Below are positions 61,850 through 64,000 of a DNA stretch of 64,000 nucleotides, piece after piece; within the stretch, counting starts at the first letter, position 1; each line of letters begins with the position of its first letter. Under the pieces are notes generated by a model. It saw only the letters and a list, made by a program, of their open reading frames with translations, was not told the DNA's origin and ran no database searches. Source of the stretch: a bacterium (GTDB taxonomy: Bacteria > Planctomycetota > UBA1135 > UBA2386). Position numbers and translations under genes: made by a program. The DNA is taken from positions 186,001 to 250,000 of the forward strand of contig JAUILN010000001.1 of assembly GCA_030432695.1 (NCBI GenBank), in the 5' to 3' direction.

Positions 61850-64000
61850 CCGGCGGCGGCGCGGTCGGCTTCGGGTGCCGCCACGACCGGGGTGGTGGGC
61901 GGCGTCGGCGGGCCGGTGAAGCCCTTGGGCAGCGAGCGGACGTGCAGGTCCTGCTGCGGGAATGCGATCTCGATGCCGGCCGCCTTGAACTTGTCGTCGA
62001 TGTTGCGGTGCACGTCGTTCATCGCCGCGAGCCAGTCGTCCATCGATGCGATGAACAGGCGCAGTTCGAGATCGAGCGAGCTGCCGCCGAAGGCCTTGAA
62101 GACCACGGTGGGCTTGGGGCTGGCCATCACCACCGAGCATTCGTCGGCCGCGTCTTCCAGCAGCTTGGCGGCCAGGCGGGTGTCGCTGCCGTAGGCGACC
62201 CCGACCGGGATCACCAGCCGGGTCAGCGGGTTGGTGAGGCTCCAATTGACGAACCGGCTGGTGATGAACTCGCGGTTGGGGACGACGAGTTCCTTGCGGT
62301 CCCAGTCGGTGATCGTGGTCGCCCGCATCTGGATGCGCGTCACCCGGCCGTCGGTGTCACCCACGGTCACCAGGTCGCCGACCCGGATCGGTCGCTCGAG
62401 CAGCAGGATCAGCCCGGACACGAAGTTCGCGAAGATCTCCTGCATGCCGAAGCCGAGGCCGACCGAGACCGCGGCGAGCAGCCACTGGACCTTGTCCCAG
62501 CCGAGGCCGATGGTGCCGAGCGCCATCGCGATGCCGGTCAGGCCGACCGCGTAGTTGGCGATCGTGCGGGTCGCGTAGCGCTCGCCGGACTGCATCGAGG
62601 TGTGGCGCAGCACCGCGACCTCGATGAAGCCGCCGACGTTGCGGGCCAGGAACCAGGTCGCGACCAGGATCACCAGCGCGGCGAGCAGGCGCTCGAGGGT
62701 CACCGCCTGGACCACGTCTTTGGAGACCAGTTCCTCGACGCCGTCGGCGTTGGTCACCACCTGGGTGACCCGGACCTGCTCGTCCCAGAGTTCGAACTGC
62801 TCGAGGATCCCGAGGGCGGGCAGTACGTCGACCCACAGGAACCACAGGCCGAGCACTGCGGTGAGCTGGACGATCACCCGGACCACGGTCTCGGTCTGCT
62901 GGTCGACGCGGGCCAGGTCGGCGGCGTGGTCGATCGGGATCTCGGGACCGTCCGCGGCCGTGGCGACGGCCTGCGCGGCGCGGGTGCGGTGGGCCTCGCG
63001 TGCCCGCGAGATCGCCAGGGCCCGCTGCGACAGCAGCATCCAGCGCACCACCAGGCCATGGATCAGCAGCATCACCAGCACCAGCGCGATGGTCGACAGG
63101 AGCCGGGTCCAGAGGATCAGCGCGGTGAACTGGTAGCCGGCCAGCGACAGGCCGGCGAGGAGCAGCGGGACGGTGAGTGCCACCACGTGCAGCACGTGGC
63201 GGGTGCGGAGTCCGGTGAGCGCGTTGCGTTCGTCACGGCCGAGCGCCAGCACGCCGCGGTTCGGGTGGAGCAGCGCGGCGCCGGCGATGGAGACCGACAG
63301 GGCGGCGACGACCAGCGAGACGCGGCCGGCCGACCGCGTCCAGATCTGTGACTCGGCGGCCGCCACCGAGGCCAGCGACAGACTGGTGAGGACCAGCACC
63401 GGGTTGAGCCAGCGCAGCCGGCGGACCAGCAGGCGGCAGGCCTCCCGTGGCCAGTTCAGGTGGATCTGGAGCAGTGCGTCGGGATGCGCAGAACGGCGCA
63501 GGAAGCCGAGCAGGAACGCGACCATCGCCGCCGTGCGGAGGCCGGAGGCGATCGCCGCGAGGCGCGGACCCGACTGGCCGTCGTTCGGCGCGGCGTCGGC
63601 CACGGCGTCGACGGCGCTGCTGACCAGCACCATCGCGATCGGCACCGCCAGCGAGAGGAGCGCCAGGCATAGCACCGCGCGGAGGCTCGGGGCGATCGAC
63701 GTGTTGGAACGACGGGACGCCGCCTGGTTGGCTTCCGCCAGGCGGGCCTTCAGCGGCCGGCGGATCAGCAGCAGGAGCAGCAGCGAGGCCAGCACGCCGA
63801 GCACCGTCTTCGAGCCGGCCAGGCTGGCGAGGGTGTCCTCGTGGAATGCCGACCACAGCGCCTCGCCGAGTTCCGACGGGGTCGTGCGGACGTCTTCCAT
63901 CTCCTGCGCCAGCGGAGTGCTCCAGACCGGTGCGGCGCTCGGCACCCACAGGACCCGTTCGGTGGCGAAGTCGAGGCACTCGGCGAGGCGTTCTCGGAGA
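61819..64000 (-). CDS. Large MscS-family mechanosensitive channel (5' end outside window)
   Basis: At least 726 aa; the frame reads on coherently to the window edge (LRERLAECLDFATERVLW before the first in-frame GTG), so the start lies outside. About ten hydrophobic segments precede the conserved channel core: the pore helix in WLLAAVSVGLGFGMQEIFANFVSGLILLLERPIRVGDLV, read in parts, then the beta domain VTVGDTDGRVTRIQMRATTI and NREFITSRFVNWS. This is the MscK/MscM (KefA) layout with extra N-terminal membrane helices. It opens under membrane tension to release solutes. The gene ends in TAG inside the 3' end of corA. Confidence 0.92.
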   Translation of the reverse strand, partial: LRERLAECLDFATERVLWVPSAAPVWSTPLAQEMEDVRTTPSELGEALWSAFHEDTLASLAGSKTVLGVLASLLLLLLIRRPLKARLAEANQAASRRSNTSIAPSLRAVLCLALLSLAVPIAMVLVSSAVDAVADAAPNDGQSGPRLAAIASGLRTAAMVAFLLGFLRRSAHPDALLQIHLNWPREACRLLVRRLRWLNPVLVLTSLSLASVAAAESQIWTRSAGRVSLVVAALSVSIAGAALLHPNRGVLALGRDERNALTGLRTRHVLHVVALTVPLLLAGLSLAGYQFTALILWTRLLSTIALVLVMLLIHGLVVRWMLLSQRALAISRAREAHRTRAAQAVATAADGPEIPIDHAADLARVDQQTETVVRVIVQLTAVLGLWFLWVDVLPALGILEQFELWDEQVRVTQVVTNADGVEELVSKDVVQAVTLERLLAALVILVATWFLARNVGGFIEVAVLRHTSMQSGERYATRTIANYAVGLTGIAMALGTIGLGWDKVQWLLAAVSVGLGFGMQEIFANFVSGLILLLERPIRVGDLVTVGDTDGRVTRIQMRATTITDWDRKELVVPNREFITSRFVNWSLTNPLTRLVIPVGVAYGSDTRLAAKLLEDAADECSVVMASPKPTVVFKAFGGSSLDLELRLFIASMDDWLAAMNDVHRNIDDKFKAAGIEIAFPQQDLHVRSLPKGFTGPPTPPTTPVVAAPEADRAAAGQSLGGGEPR

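Overview
The window is about 70% GC, densely coded on both strands and chromosomal in character. I see no insertion sequence, integrase, phage gene, CRISPR array, rRNA or tRNA. Several features point to a Planctomycetota bacterium of a high-GC lineage: a secreted cytochrome-c plus leucine-rich-repeat protein, futalosine-route menaquinone genes, many secreted proteins with carboxypeptidase-regulatory-like, Kelch or ELWxxDGT repeats, a sialate O-acetylesterase and a DUF1579 protein. The phylum assignment is inference from gene content, not from a marker gene.

Layout. 0-6 kb: secreted PHP phosphoesterase, GHL10-like glycosidase, and a NagZ-type GH3 enzyme fused to a class C beta-lactamase-like domain. 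6-10.3 kb: BtuFCD-type ABC importer whose ATPase runs in frame into an alpha-oxoamine synthase. 10.4-13.5 kb: stand-alone rpsN, then KDPG aldolase coupled to a GDD-repeat exoprotein. 13.5-18.3 kb: a 1003-aa carboxypeptidase-regulatory-like protein, a methyltransferase, and coupled apaG-trmO. 18.4-22.7 kb: blaI-blaR-DUF1579 operon under a well-formed operator, an SRPBCC protein and mqnB-mqnD. 22.7-31.7 kb: cytochrome/LRR protein with a triplicated 55-residue CxxC module, FucI-like isomerase, tandemly duplicated carboxypeptidase-regulatory-like genes each preceded by a palindromic repeat, and a Kelch/ELWxxDGT pair. 31.7-39.6 kb: ECF sigma factor and a cluster of three carboxypeptidase-regulatory-like genes around an MpaB-type oxygenase. 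39.7-45.2 kb: hotdog thioesterase, DinB, lipoprotein, threonine synthase and TruC in one frame, nucleotidyltransferase, and a probable selenoprotein. 45.4-56.1 kb: three paralogous ~880-aa lipoproteins, with an esterase and a DUF5658 membrane protein between them. 56.1-64 kb: gcvP, an alpha/beta hydrolase, CorA and a large MscS-family channel cut by the window edge.

The most notable find is near 45.05 kb. An in-frame TGA interrupts a secreted thioredoxin-like/cytochrome/PDZ protein exactly at a CEP-(TGA)-KDC redox motif. It is followed, 15 nt downstream, by a stem-loop matching the bacterial SECIS consensus, and the gene ends in TAG. I interpret this as a new type of CxxUxxC selenoprotein.

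Expression features. Genes are commonly coupled by GTGA, ATGA or TGATG overlaps (nine cases). At least nine promoter-proximal genes carry a TAnnnT-like hexamer only 6-9 nt before the start codon and no Shine-Dalgarno, which suggests leaderless transcription. Three pairs of unrelated domains (BtuD/oxoamine synthase, TruC/ThrC, Kelch/ELWxxDGT) share a frame with no intervening stop. These are either real fusions or the product of small indels.
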